A program made the position numbers and the translations under genes. The notes beneath the pieces were generated by a model, which was not told the DNA's origin, ran no database searches, and worked only from the letters and a program-made list of their open reading frames with translations. A stretch of 63,876 bases of DNA. Origin: Caldifarciminota bacterium (GTDB lineage Bacteria; Hydrothermota; Tepidihabitantia; Tepidihabitantales; CAIPLT01). Shown here piece after piece: positions 8,849 to 18,700 of this stretch (position 1 is its first letter; each line of letters starts with the position of its first letter). The stretch covers positions 1 through 63,876 of the forward strand of contig CAIPLT010000060.1 of the NCBI GenBank assembly GCA_903865935.1, written 5' to 3'.

Positions 8849-9130
8849 TTATCTTAATGTCTCTAATATATTTTCATTTAATCCTTGTGCTGTCCAATAT
8901 TTTATTATTTCAGCAAACCGCTCACTGAGTGACGTTTGGTCTTTATTATGATATTTCTTTAGCGCACTATAACATTGTCGGGCAAAATCCTTATATGCCT
9001 GATTCAGAACAATCGGTACATTCAGTTCGCCAAGCTTTTTCTGTATTTCAGCTTCAAACAGAAAAAATGCAAACTGTACAGCACATAAAATATACGCTAT
9101 TATTTTCTCTAACTCACTAAACCCTAATAA
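8849..9130 (-). pseudogene. Truncated small hypothetical gene (no start codon)
   Basis: The minus strand is open for about 93 codons to a TAA at 8849-8851, with protein-like composition: a hydrophobic stretch (YILCAVQFAFFLFEAEIQK) then a charged helical tail (SLSERFAEIIKYWTAQGL). The frame is closed by TAG at 9131-9133 and has no ATG, GTG or TTG at its head, so the 5' end appears lost. It could be a decayed C-terminal remnant or could use a non-standard start. I do not recognise the family. Confidence 0.45.
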
Positions 9131-9459
9131 CTAATCCCTAAATCCCATTGACGGGGAGGTATAATCCCTTCCGCTTAGTAGGTCTTTTAGTAATTTATTG
9201 TAAAGGAATATATGTTTGTATTCAAGCACGGTTTCTAATAAGGGTTTTATTACGGCTCTTAATTCGGTTTATAAATGGCTAATTAATACGATTGCAAAAC
9301 AGACTACTAGCACGATTTCTATGACTGATTATAGGATTGAGTCTATCATGAGATTAAGAACAGCACATATCACATCATAAACCAAGGTATATACACTCTC
9401 TATAAAAAAAACATTTTTATCAGATTATCAATAAAATTTTATATAATTTTAAAAGTAGA
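9131..9459. other. AT-rich intergenic stretch, no gene seen
   Basis: About 330 nt between the remnant at 8849-9130 and the hypE stop. It has stop codons in all frames, no tRNA-like fold and no strong hairpin with a T tract. Some direct similarity among short phrases such as TACGGCTC / TACGATTG is too weak to call a repeat. Confidence 0.4.
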
Positions 9460-10530
9460 TTAACAGATTCGGGGTATTTGAAAACCTTCGAGTTGAAGCA
9501 CTGGTCTTGAACTGCCAATTTTTGTATTTAACCAGACTCCTAATCCATATTTTCTTTTGGTGACTTCTCCAATTACTGCACATCCCTTGCCAAGCGCATA
9601 TCTCTTCATAATTTTCATAATACGGTTAGTATCTTTTGCTGAAGCGATAATGACCACTTTTCCTTCATTAGCCATATACAAAGGGTCAAATCCTAATAAT
9701 TCCGCAATGCCTTGCACAGATTTTTGCATCGGTATTGAGTTTTCGTCAATTGTAATACCAATTTTACCCGCATCGGCAATCTCGTTTAAAGTTGTTGCCA
9801 AACCACCGCGGGTCGGGTCACGCATCATCTTTATCTGGCATTTCTCTTCAGCAAACATCTCGATTAAAGGATATAAAGGTGCGCAATCGCTCTTGATATT
9901 TGCTTTGAAATCAAATTGACCGCGAGCTAATATGATTGATGCCTCATGGTCGCCAATATTTCCGTTTATTAAAATCTTATCACCGACTTTAATGTTATTA
10001 GCTCCAAGCGTCGGATTTTGAAAATTAGAAAGTATTTTCCCGACACCGCAAGTGGTAATAATAATCTCCTCATGAGTACTGTGTCTTTCGATAACTTTAG
10101 TGTCACCGGTTACGATTGGAACATTTACCGATTTTGCAGTCTTGGATATTGACGCACAAAGTGACTCTAATGTTTTTAAACTTATCCCCTCCTGAATCAC
10201 AAATGATAATGCAATATACAAAGGTTTTGCGCCTTTTACCGCCAAGTCATTAACTGTTCCGCAGATTGACAGTTTGCCAATGTCTCCGCCAGGGAAAAAT
10301 AATGGCTGGACAACATAGGAATCGATTGTCAGACAGTAATCGTTGTTCGATTTATTCAATAGCGCCAGTTCCGCTGCATCTTCGAATTTAGCTAATGTTC
10401 GATTGTAAAAATACTTTAAAAAAAGGTCACCTATCAGTCGGTGCATCTTACGACCACCTGAACCATAATCAAGTGTAATGTTGTCATCCAACTTTGAGCT
10501 TTGAATTTTAAGTTTTGAGTTATCTTTCAT
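9460..10530 (-). CDS. hypE: Hydrogenase maturation protein HypE (carbamoyl dehydratase)
   Basis: 356 residues. It ends in PRIC, the diagnostic HypE C-terminus whose cysteine is carbamoylated by HypF and dehydrated to the thiocyanate that supplies CN to [NiFe]-hydrogenase. The LDYGSGGRKMHRLI motif, the GDTKV nucleotide loop and DPTRGGLATTLNEIA are AIR-synthase-family features. I chose the ATG at 10530, 11 nt inside hypD, over a longer frame reading back to 10611. The first 16 residues (NSKLKIQSSKL) are extra compared with the family and look repeat-derived. Confidence 0.95.
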   Translation of the reverse strand: MKDNSKLKIQSSKLDDNITLDYGSGGRKMHRLIGDLFLKYFYNRTLAKFEDAAELALLNKSNNDYCLTIDSYVVQPLFFPGGDIGKLSICGTVNDLAVKGAKPLYIALSFVIQEGISLKTLESLCASISKTAKSVNVPIVTGDTKVIERHSTHEEIIITTCGVGKILSNFQNPTLGANNIKVGDKILINGNIGDHEASIILARGQFDFKANIKSDCAPLYPLIEMFAEEKCQIKMMRDPTRGGLATTLNEIADAGKIGITIDENSIPMQKSVQGIAELLGFDPLYMANEGKVVIIASAKDTNRIMKIMKRYALGKGCAVIGEVTKRKYGLGVWLNTKIGSSRPVLQLEGFQIPRIC

Positions 10531-11578
10531 ATTTGTAATATGCCGCACATGCTCCTTCACTCGATACCATGCATGGACCGATTGGATTCGATGGATAACA
10601 ACCCTTGGCAAATAATTTACATTCCGTTGGTATAATTAATCCTAATAATACTTCACCACATTGACAAGAAGTTTCTTTTGGTCGTGATACTCTAATTGCA
10701 AAATGATTTTTAGCATTAAAGTCCTGATATGTTTTGGTAAATTCTAATCCTGAATTTTTAATAATACCAAGTCCCCGCCATTCAGCATCTGTATTCTTAA
10801 AAACCTGATTCATTATGTTCTGAGCTTCGAGATTTCCTTGTATTTCGACAACTCTGTCGTACTGTATTGCTACCTGTGGCTTGTTAGATTTTATTTGCTC
10901 AAGCACTAAAACAATACCCTGTAAAATATCGATTGGTTCAAAACCGGTGATTGAACATGACTTATTATAATCTTTTACTAAAAATTCGTACGGTTTAGAA
11001 CCGATAATTGCTGAGACATGTCCGGGTAATATGAATCCCTGCACATTTATTTCTGGCGAATTAACAATCTTGTGTAATGCGGGCGGAATAAGTTTAAAAA
11101 ACGATAAAACATAAAAGTTCTTTATTTTTTGCTCTTTTGCTTTAATAACTGCGCCGGCAATCGTCGGTATAGTTGTCTCAAAACCGACTCCGATAAAAAC
11201 AACCGGTTTATTATTATTTTGAGCATGCTTTACTGCATCCAAAGGCGAATAAACTACTCTGATATTGGCGCCATTTGCCTTTTCTTTTTCTAACGAGCTC
11301 TCGCTCCCGGGTACTCTCATTAAATCACCAAAAGTTGTGATAATGGCTTCATTTGTTCGTGCTAGTTTTATCACCCAGTCGATATCAGTTTGCGCAGTTA
11401 CGCACACCGGGCATCCTGGTCCAGACAGAAGTCTCAGTTTTTTCGGTAAAATACGCCTAATTCCTGACGCTGAAATTACGTTCGTGTGCGTTCCGCAAAC
11501 CTCCATTAAGTTTGTTTGTTTGTTGACCAATTTATCTATTTTTACTCTTAATGTTTCAACTGTTTTAGTTAAATTCAC
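10520..11578 (-). CDS. hypD: Hydrogenase maturation protein HypD
   Basis: 352 residues, GTG start preceded by TAGGAG. HypD is the [4Fe-4S] scaffold on which Fe(CN)2CO is assembled with HypC and HypE. Conserved motifs are present: LMEVCGTHT, LLSGPGCPVCVT (redox cysteines), VGFETT and the C-terminal cysteine set in ECKLFAKGCYPSNPIGPC with SSEGACAAYY. It overlaps hypE by 11 nt. HypA, B, C and F and the hydrogenase itself are not in the window. Confidence 0.96.
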   Translation of the reverse strand: MNLTKTVETLRVKIDKLVNKQTNLMEVCGTHTNVISASGIRRILPKKLRLLSGPGCPVCVTAQTDIDWVIKLARTNEAIITTFGDLMRVPGSESSLEKEKANGANIRVVYSPLDAVKHAQNNNKPVVFIGVGFETTIPTIAGAVIKAKEQKIKNFYVLSFFKLIPPALHKIVNSPEINVQGFILPGHVSAIIGSKPYEFLVKDYNKSCSITGFEPIDILQGIVLVLEQIKSNKPQVAIQYDRVVEIQGNLEAQNIMNQVFKNTDAEWRGLGIIKNSGLEFTKTYQDFNAKNHFAIRVSRPKETSCQCGEVLLGLIIPTECKLFAKGCYPSNPIGPCMVSSEGACAAYYKYER

Positions 11579-11590
11579 GATGTTACACTC

Positions 11591-12415
11591 CTACTTCGGT
11601 GCGGATGTCTGTTTCGACGAGCTTTTTGACTCAATAATTGTAAGTTGACTTCTGGCAAAAAAGCTTTCCGGACTCTGGGGAAAATTACTTATCAGGTCTT
11701 CAAATATATTCTTCGCCATATTCGTATTTTGTAGCGATTCTAAATAAATCAAACCCAAATTATATTGGGCTTTAGGTTGTAGAAGACTCTCTGGATACTT
11801 TTTATTAAATTCATTAAGCGTCGCGATTGATTGATTTATCTCGTCTTTAGCTTTAAATATTCGACTTAGCAATAGATATGCATATTGCGCTATACTGTTT
11901 GATTGTGTTATTAATGCCTGGATTATTGTAATACCTTCACTATAATTACCGGTTTCATAATAATATAAAGCTTGTGAGTATCTACTAAGGTTGATTGAAT
12001 CTTTACCGGCTTCTGCGATAATTATACCTAATTCCAATGCATCATTTAGAAGATTACTTTGTGGAAAACGTCTTGCCAGTTCGACAATATAGAGTGTCGA
12101 GCTGTCAAATTTATTAGAATAAAAGTATATCCGAGTTTTACCCCAGAGTAATCGGTCACTTAAGTAAACATTCGTAATCTTTTGTGCTGATATCAAATCA
12201 CCCATTTGTATATATGTATTCTGCAAACCAAAAGAGGCTGGTTCATAATTAGACGATTGTTTTATAACACTTTCGTAGGTTTTGATTGCTTCTTTATAAT
12301 TTTTCTGTACAAACAAAGATTCAGCTTTAGAGAAATTTACATTCTGACCAAAATATATATTGGTAAGTAAGACAATAACAGATATGAATAAGATAACTAT
12401 CGATTTATTATTCAT
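11591..12415 (-). CDS. Exported tetratricopeptide-repeat protein
   Basis: 274 residues. A signal peptide or N-terminal anchor (residues 5-23) precedes TPR-like helix pairs: KAESLFVQKNYKEAIKTYES (~30-50), ALYYYETGNYSEGI (~145-160) and AQYNLGLIYLE (~220-232). The short tail SKSSSKQTSAPK is low complexity. It starts 3 nt after the DUF4175-like gene and ends 12 nt before hypD, so it is in the same operon. It is probably a periplasmic scaffold; no partner can be named. Confidence 0.75.
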   Translation of the reverse strand: MNNKSIVILFISVIVLLTNIYFGQNVNFSKAESLFVQKNYKEAIKTYESVIKQSSNYEPASFGLQNTYIQMGDLISAQKITNVYLSDRLLWGKTRIYFYSNKFDSSTLYIVELARRFPQSNLLNDALELGIIIAEAGKDSINLSRYSQALYYYETGNYSEGITIIQALITQSNSIAQYAYLLLSRIFKAKDEINQSIATLNEFNKKYPESLLQPKAQYNLGLIYLESLQNTNMAKNIFEDLISNFPQSPESFFARSQLTIIESKSSSKQTSAPK

Positions 12416-12418
12416 TTG

Positions 12419-15400
12419 CTATTCTTGTATTATTGATTCAAAATAGTTTTTAATCATATCTTCATACTCTTTCGGATAACCTTCACGTAATGCTCTGAGT
12501 AATTCTTCTCTCAATAACTTTTTCGTTTCACCCAAGTTTTTATCCAATATTATATTAGGACGAATCTGATAGTCTTTACCAACTTCACTCTCGCGTTTTT
12601 CGGTAAATTCTTTTTGTCGAATACTGCGCTGAGCATCCAGAAGATGATTTATCGTCTGTTCTTGGCGTTCGATTGTTTGTCGATTTACCATTTGCTCAGA
12701 TATATCCTTTTCGATCTGCTTCATATCTTCGAGTGCACCTTGCATACTGCCGGTCATACCGGGCATTTCACCGTATTTTCCGGAATTAATTTCCTGTAAT
12801 AATTTCTGTAAAGCTGATCGCAACTGCCCCTGCTGTGACATTAATCGTCCCAACTCGTTCATTTGAGCCGCACTTAAACCACCGGGCATCGGTAAAGGAA
12901 TCATTCCTCCCATTTGCTGACCCAACATCATCTGGTCGGCGGTCATTTGCGAAAGTGCCTGCAAAAGACTTTCCATTCCGCCAGGCATTTCACCTGATTT
13001 TTGATTTTGATAAGTTAATAGTAAAATTTTTAATGTTACCATATCAATTTGCAATATTGCCTGTTCCTGTAATTGTTGAGCGATACGCACATCAGCATTA
13101 TTATGCACCGCATCTTCCAAAACTTGTGATGCCGAATCCATTTTTGAAACCGATTTAATAATATCTTTAGTCCATTCCGGTGAAACCATTAAAGATTTAT
13201 TTGATAACACAGCGACGGATTCTGCAATAAGTGTTGCGGCTTCGCCAATCCGCGCTTGGCGCAAAACGAGTTCTTTTAAACCAATTGTATTATTTATCGG
13301 TTTTATTTTCTCCTGCTCTTGTGATATATCATTTAATTCTTTAGCAATTTTCAAAAGATTTTCCGTTAACATATTATTCTGGTCCTGTTTAAATCTATCG
13401 GCTAAATCTTTTAACTGATTTTTAAGCCGTTCCAAATCTTTTAAAAGTTCCCCAGCGTTTTTCTTAGAGTCCGACTGGTTACCCTGACTCAAACTTTTAC
13501 TGATATTATTGGCTTGATTAGAAAGTTTGATATTACTTAATTCTTTAGCAATTTCCGCCAGTTGCGCCTGAACAAGACTATCTTCAAAACTTTCACTCGC
13601 TTGCTCGATTTCATCTTCCAGATCTTTAATTTCATTGCCGATTTGCTCTTGTGGTGTTGCAAGTTTCTGAGGTTTTTCACTATTCATTCTTGAATTTAGC
13701 TGTGTTTGTTGTTTGAATATTTCTTCGGCCTTACGAGCCATATTTTTCAGTTGCTCTTCTTTTTGTATATTTTTAAGCAAATCGTATGCCCGTTTTAAAG
13801 CTTCCTTCATCTCATCAGAGGACATTTTGAAGTTTTCAAGCATTTTTGTTAGGTCGGGATTTTTTTCGGAAAGCGATTGTTGTAACTTTTCTAAATTTTG
13901 CTTCATCTGTTCAGGTAAAATTTCGGAAAGGATTTGCCCAATTTCCCGTATCCGCTGTAAAGTTTCCTGGTCAAGCATTAAACTTGAGTACATATCAGAG
14001 AGCGTACTATTGACTTCCTGCTGCAAGTTAGATATATCGGATAGGATTTCTTCCTGTTTTTTAAGCATTTGATTTAATTTAGTTTTTTCTTCCCAATCTA
14101 GCGAACGAAACTGATTGATGTGCTCAGATAATTTTTCTAAATCCTTTGATAACTGCTCCTGGGTCTGTGCCATTGGACCTAGTTTTTCCGATGTAGCTTG
14201 ATTTTCTTGGTTCGCCTGGTCATAAATTTCGTTAAGTGTTGGAAATCTTATTGTATAAGTTTCGCTGCGTGCTGATTTATAACCCGAAACAACATCATTA
14301 TCATAGATAATACCGTAGTAATTAACCGCTTCTCCGGGAAGTATGTTTAGCTTGGTTAAATCCCATAGATAGAAAAGTGTGTCTTCACTTTTCCCATTGC
14401 TTGATTTTAAAAACATTTGAACGGTTTCCCCTGATGTAGGTTTAGTATAACATAAATAAAACCGGGTAATGCCAAAATCATCCAAACCATACATACCAAC
14501 CAGTACCTGCATATTTACCGGCACATCAACGTCTTTACCAGGTAAAAATAATTTAATAAATGGAATTTCATCTGATGCGGTTGTTATGTAAAACGGCTTT
14601 GATTTTCCCTGTCGATGATTTTGTCCATCAAGTATAATATTGAACGAATCATCTTTCGTGATTGTAAAACTTCCCTTAAATTCATTATTAGTTATCGTAA
14701 GCGAATCATTAAGATTTTGGCTATGACGTATTGCCGATTGTAAAGGCATCGACGCAATACCGTGAAACTCAACCTTAGTGCCTTTCAAAGCTTTGATATT
14801 AGCGCTTCTTGATGTATTTGAAGCAAAATGCGTATATTCGGGATAATAATAAGTAAAAACAATGTCATTAATTTCAATTGGCTTGTTTATACTGATACGA
14901 TAAGATTTTGTTTTGATAATTGGAATATCTAAGTTAGAACGAATTGACAGTTTATAATCGAAGTCGCTGTCGGCAGTGATTTTTGTCGTAAAGGTCATCC
15001 CTTGATTTAAGAATTTCTTGTCATTAATGTATAATGTCGCTTTTAAATTAGAAATTTGACTATAAATACTGTAACTAATTATTACAACACTGTCTTTGTT
15101 TACATATATATTTCCTGGTGTAATATTAATTTTTATTGGTGAATTTGATGGATGAAATGCTAAATTCCATGTTGTGTAAAAGTAATTGTGGTTCAAGACT
15201 GGAATCGAAATAAATATAATTAATAAAATTGCACAAATTAAGATTGATAGGCGTGTTTTTTTATAATTTATTATGCTCTGTAAAGGAAGCTTTTTTACAG
15301 ACTCGGTAGTTCGTAGAATTGCGGCATCGGCTAATTCATGTGAATATCCTTCTTTAACATAACTTTGAGTATTTCTAAATTTACTGTACAGCTCAATACT

Positions 15401-15661
15401 CGGAATAAGTTTGTTTTTTATTTCAGGAAAATAAGATTCAATTTTACGTGCTATCGAAATCAATGATGAGAAAATTTCTGACTTATATAAAATAATTGCA
15501 ACCGCCGGTATGAAAATCAATAATATTAAACGATTGATAAACAGTCCAACAATTAACAAAAGCAGAAACAATAAAACCGATAACAGTAATGAAATTACGT
15601 ATAATAGCTCATTATTACGGTATTTCCTTTGAAAATGTTTTAGTATATCAAGTAAATCCAT
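12419..15661 (-). CDS. Large DUF4175-like membrane protein with coiled coil
   Basis: 1080 residues. Two hydrophobic segments (~18-40 and ~44-60) and a third (~138-157) anchor it. About 170-480 are beta-rich, Ig-like. About 485-800 are a long E/K/Q-rich coiled coil, and 880-985 are rich in Met, Gln and Gly (QQMGGMIPLPMPGGLSAAQ). This order fits the DUF4175 family of large inner-membrane proteins with a periplasmic part, whose role is unknown. It heads the operon with the TPR protein and hypDE. A -10 box ends 6 nt before the ATG, so the mRNA is probably leaderless. Confidence 0.7.
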   Translation of the reverse strand: MDLLDILKHFQRKYRNNELLYVISLLLSVLLFLLLLIVGLFINRLILLIFIPAVAIILYKSEIFSSLISIARKIESYFPEIKNKLIPSIELYSKFRNTQSYVKEGYSHELADAAILRTTESVKKLPLQSIINYKKTRLSILICAILLIIFISIPVLNHNYFYTTWNLAFHPSNSPIKINITPGNIYVNKDSVVIISYSIYSQISNLKATLYINDKKFLNQGMTFTTKITADSDFDYKLSIRSNLDIPIIKTKSYRISINKPIEINDIVFTYYYPEYTHFASNTSRSANIKALKGTKVEFHGIASMPLQSAIRHSQNLNDSLTITNNEFKGSFTITKDDSFNIILDGQNHRQGKSKPFYITTASDEIPFIKLFLPGKDVDVPVNMQVLVGMYGLDDFGITRFYLCYTKPTSGETVQMFLKSSNGKSEDTLFYLWDLTKLNILPGEAVNYYGIIYDNDVVSGYKSARSETYTIRFPTLNEIYDQANQENQATSEKLGPMAQTQEQLSKDLEKLSEHINQFRSLDWEEKTKLNQMLKKQEEILSDISNLQQEVNSTLSDMYSSLMLDQETLQRIREIGQILSEILPEQMKQNLEKLQQSLSEKNPDLTKMLENFKMSSDEMKEALKRAYDLLKNIQKEEQLKNMARKAEEIFKQQTQLNSRMNSEKPQKLATPQEQIGNEIKDLEDEIEQASESFEDSLVQAQLAEIAKELSNIKLSNQANNISKSLSQGNQSDSKKNAGELLKDLERLKNQLKDLADRFKQDQNNMLTENLLKIAKELNDISQEQEKIKPINNTIGLKELVLRQARIGEAATLIAESVAVLSNKSLMVSPEWTKDIIKSVSKMDSASQVLEDAVHNNADVRIAQQLQEQAILQIDMVTLKILLLTYQNQKSGEMPGGMESLLQALSQMTADQMMLGQQMGGMIPLPMPGGLSAAQMNELGRLMSQQGQLRSALQKLLQEINSGKYGEMPGMTGSMQGALEDMKQIEKDISEQMVNRQTIERQEQTINHLLDAQRSIRQKEFTEKRESEVGKDYQIRPNIILDKNLGETKKLLREELLRALREGYPKEYEDMIKNYFESIIQE

Positions 15662-15667
15662 TAGTTT

Positions 15668-15696
15668 ATTATATAAATATTTGCTTAAATGTGCAA
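15668..15696 (-). promoter_or_regulatory. Promoter of the DUF4175/TPR/hypDE operon, leaderless type
   Basis: Minus strand TTGCAC (15691-15696), 17 nt, TATAAT (15668-15673), then 6 nt to the ATG. No Shine-Dalgarno. Confidence 0.65.
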
Positions 15697-15743
15697 GATG
15701 ACTTAAATGATTACAATTAGAAAAATTTGTCCGATAAAAGCCT

Positions 15744-18700
15744 TTATTGAATTATAAGTTTTGTTATCAATTCTTTTTCTGTATTGCGATATCCAATAAA
15801 ATAAACACCAGGCGCTAAATCCTTTACAGATAAATTAGTATGATACAATCCAGTTGGTAAATAACCTTGATGGATAATCTTTACTGTTCGACCCATCGCA
15901 TCAAATAACTTAAGCGAAACTTGTTCTGATTTTGCATTAGTATAAGTAATCGTGGTTAATTGATCACAAGGATTCGGATATAAAGTGATACTCATATCAT
16001 ACTTTGTCAATACTGGTGATGCATTAATATTAAGGTTTTCTCGTGGAGTTATTATTTTTTTGTCGGACGCAACTATTGTTGTTTCAGGATACCACTGCCA
16101 AAACTCGAGAGTTATGTTGCCTTTTATTAAATAAACTCTATCAAATCCAGAAGTTAGTGCAGCACCTTTTTTAGGGACACTCCTTTTGAGAAGTCTTGGT
16201 ATTGAATCTAATCGCGTCCAAATACCAGTATCTGCATTCGGAGTATATTTCCAGAATACATTTGTTCCGCCACCTTTGATAGCGTAGATTTCACCATTAA
16301 CAGCTGTCATTGCAGCACCATCTTTAACAAGAACTTTTTTCTTCCTGCCATATAAAGTATCTATTCTTGGTATTGATTCTCTTGTAATCCAAGAATCTGA
16401 AATTATATCGTAAGAATAAAAATAGTTGTATTTATCGCCACCCTTTAAAGCGTAAATTGTTCCATCAAGCGCTGTTAAACAACTACCGTCTCTCCATGCT
16501 TTATTACTGTTTACTTCAATTGGCGCTTTTCTAAGTTCGCTCCAGGTATCACGAGCAATATCATAGCAATAGAAATTGGGTTCGGTCGGTTTCCTACCAC
16601 CGGCTAAAAGATAAATTTTATTTTCAGTTGGCATCAATGTATTATCGTCGCTAATGGTTTGATGATTTATTTTATTTTCACTTCTCGTCGCTGGCATATA
16701 AACTAAACCAGTTCCTCCATAAAGTTTGATATCTTTTACACTTGCTTTCTGAATCCACGTATCTGTTTTTGGATTATATACCCAGAATTCATTTGATTTA
16801 TTGCCTTTTACCGCATATAGCAGTGTATCACCGAAACACATTGCGCCACCTTTTTTGACACTGCGTGTTATTTGAGTATCCAATCCGATAAGTGCTCTTG
16901 GACTCCATACACTGTCAACGATATCATAGGCATAAAAATCTCTGGTATTGTTTCCTTTGAGTAAATAAATATTTGAATCTAAGGCGCAAAATATCAAAGC
17001 TCCGCCATCGCCAACAAACCTTGAGCTTGGTGACGGTGATATTGAAGCGAGTTGGTACCACCCATAGATAGGTTGTGGTGGATTACCGACATGTAAATGA
17101 CGGGTCTCTGACCAGGTGCTATACGGAATACCAGTTTGAACCCGCCACCAATAATCTGTTGGTATTAAGTCAAGTGAATCGCTATTTGTTAAAACCGTAT
17201 CACTTGTTCTTATATATTGAAAATCTGAATCATATGCAACCTGGATTACATAATTTGTCGCACCAGGTACAGAACTCCATGTGAATCGTATATAATTTGC
17301 TGATGTGTCAAAATTATCTGGCGGGTAAGTCAAGACAGGGACGGATGGAATCCATTCTAATGAAAAATCGTCAATAGACCACCAGTATTCATTAGTCGCA
17401 TTATACCAAAAACATATTTTTACATTACTGGAACATGCCGCATATTGAGATATCGTGAATGTCTTATATCCTGAGTCTGATGCATTGGTATATCGAGCAA
17501 TTCTTCTATTCCACGTTGCTCCTCCATTTGTACTAATCAATATAAGGCCAGAATCCTCAGTTATCGGGTTTGCATCTCGATACCAATGCCAGAATGAAAG
17601 TATATATGTACCGGGATTACTACAATCAAATCTCGGTGAAATCAATCGGTCATTTGATATTTCAAATGGACTATAAAAAACTTGTGCGACATCGCGTATC
17701 AAAGCAGAGTTTATCCTTACCGTATCTTTGTGCCAGTCATTCGTGTTCCAGGCTGGTTCGCCTTGTCCCTGACCGTTATCGATAACACGCCATCCACCCA
17801 ACGGTGGGTTATTACCAAAAGGTCCCCAATTTTCGTCAAAATTTTCGACATATGGAATGGACTGAAACTTTGGCGCGATAAAGACTGTCTTGAAAATTGT
17901 ATCATTAGTTCGGTTTTCATCATTGGCATAGCCAGTCCATACTTTTATCAAAACTGTTTCAGAAACAGTCGGTAAAAATAGATTGAATTTAACAGGTTCC
18001 GTCGATCCTGGATCAATTCCAACAAATGATGAATCAAAATAAAAAGTTGAATCGCCAATTATCTGGTAAAATACCGGAACACCTTCAGGACCAGAACCAA
18101 TGCTGTTATTTCTGAATTTTGCCGCTGGAATATATGAAGAGTCTTTAGTTATCGGTAAACCAGGTGCAGTTATACTTACAGTAAAGAAATCAAAAACAGT
18201 ATCTGGAGGAGGAATAATGACCTCATCCATTGCAATATAGAAATGACGATAGCAAGGATAATGAAAAGCGACATTGATATGCGCTGAATCTGATATGATT
18301 CCATTTAACGGAATAATACAATGTTGCCATTTTGTATCATTAGTTACAACAGTTTGAACGACTGAAAAATTTACGGTATCTAAATCATGATTAGTATTAA
18401 CCCGTACAAGCAATGTTTCATAATATTGGGATGATGCAGCACGATACCAGAAAATGATTGAATCCGATGGCAGTGCTTTAAAACATGACGTTATTAGCCA
18501 GTCATTATTTGCTGGATACGGAGTCGGGTCAAAAAATATTTCTGCACTGTTTGGGTCATTATAATAAGTAAAAGTCACTCTTTCCCATTCGTTGCCACTA
18601 TTAAAATTGAATACGGTCCAGCCCGATGGTGGAAATTCAGGAGCAAGAAATGATTCTCGCTGACCATGTGTATATACAAATGTTGTCATATTCGCCGTAT

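Noticed and set aside
10531-10611. HypE start at 10611
   Set aside because: It would overlap hypD by over 90 nt and add residues with no HypE similarity.
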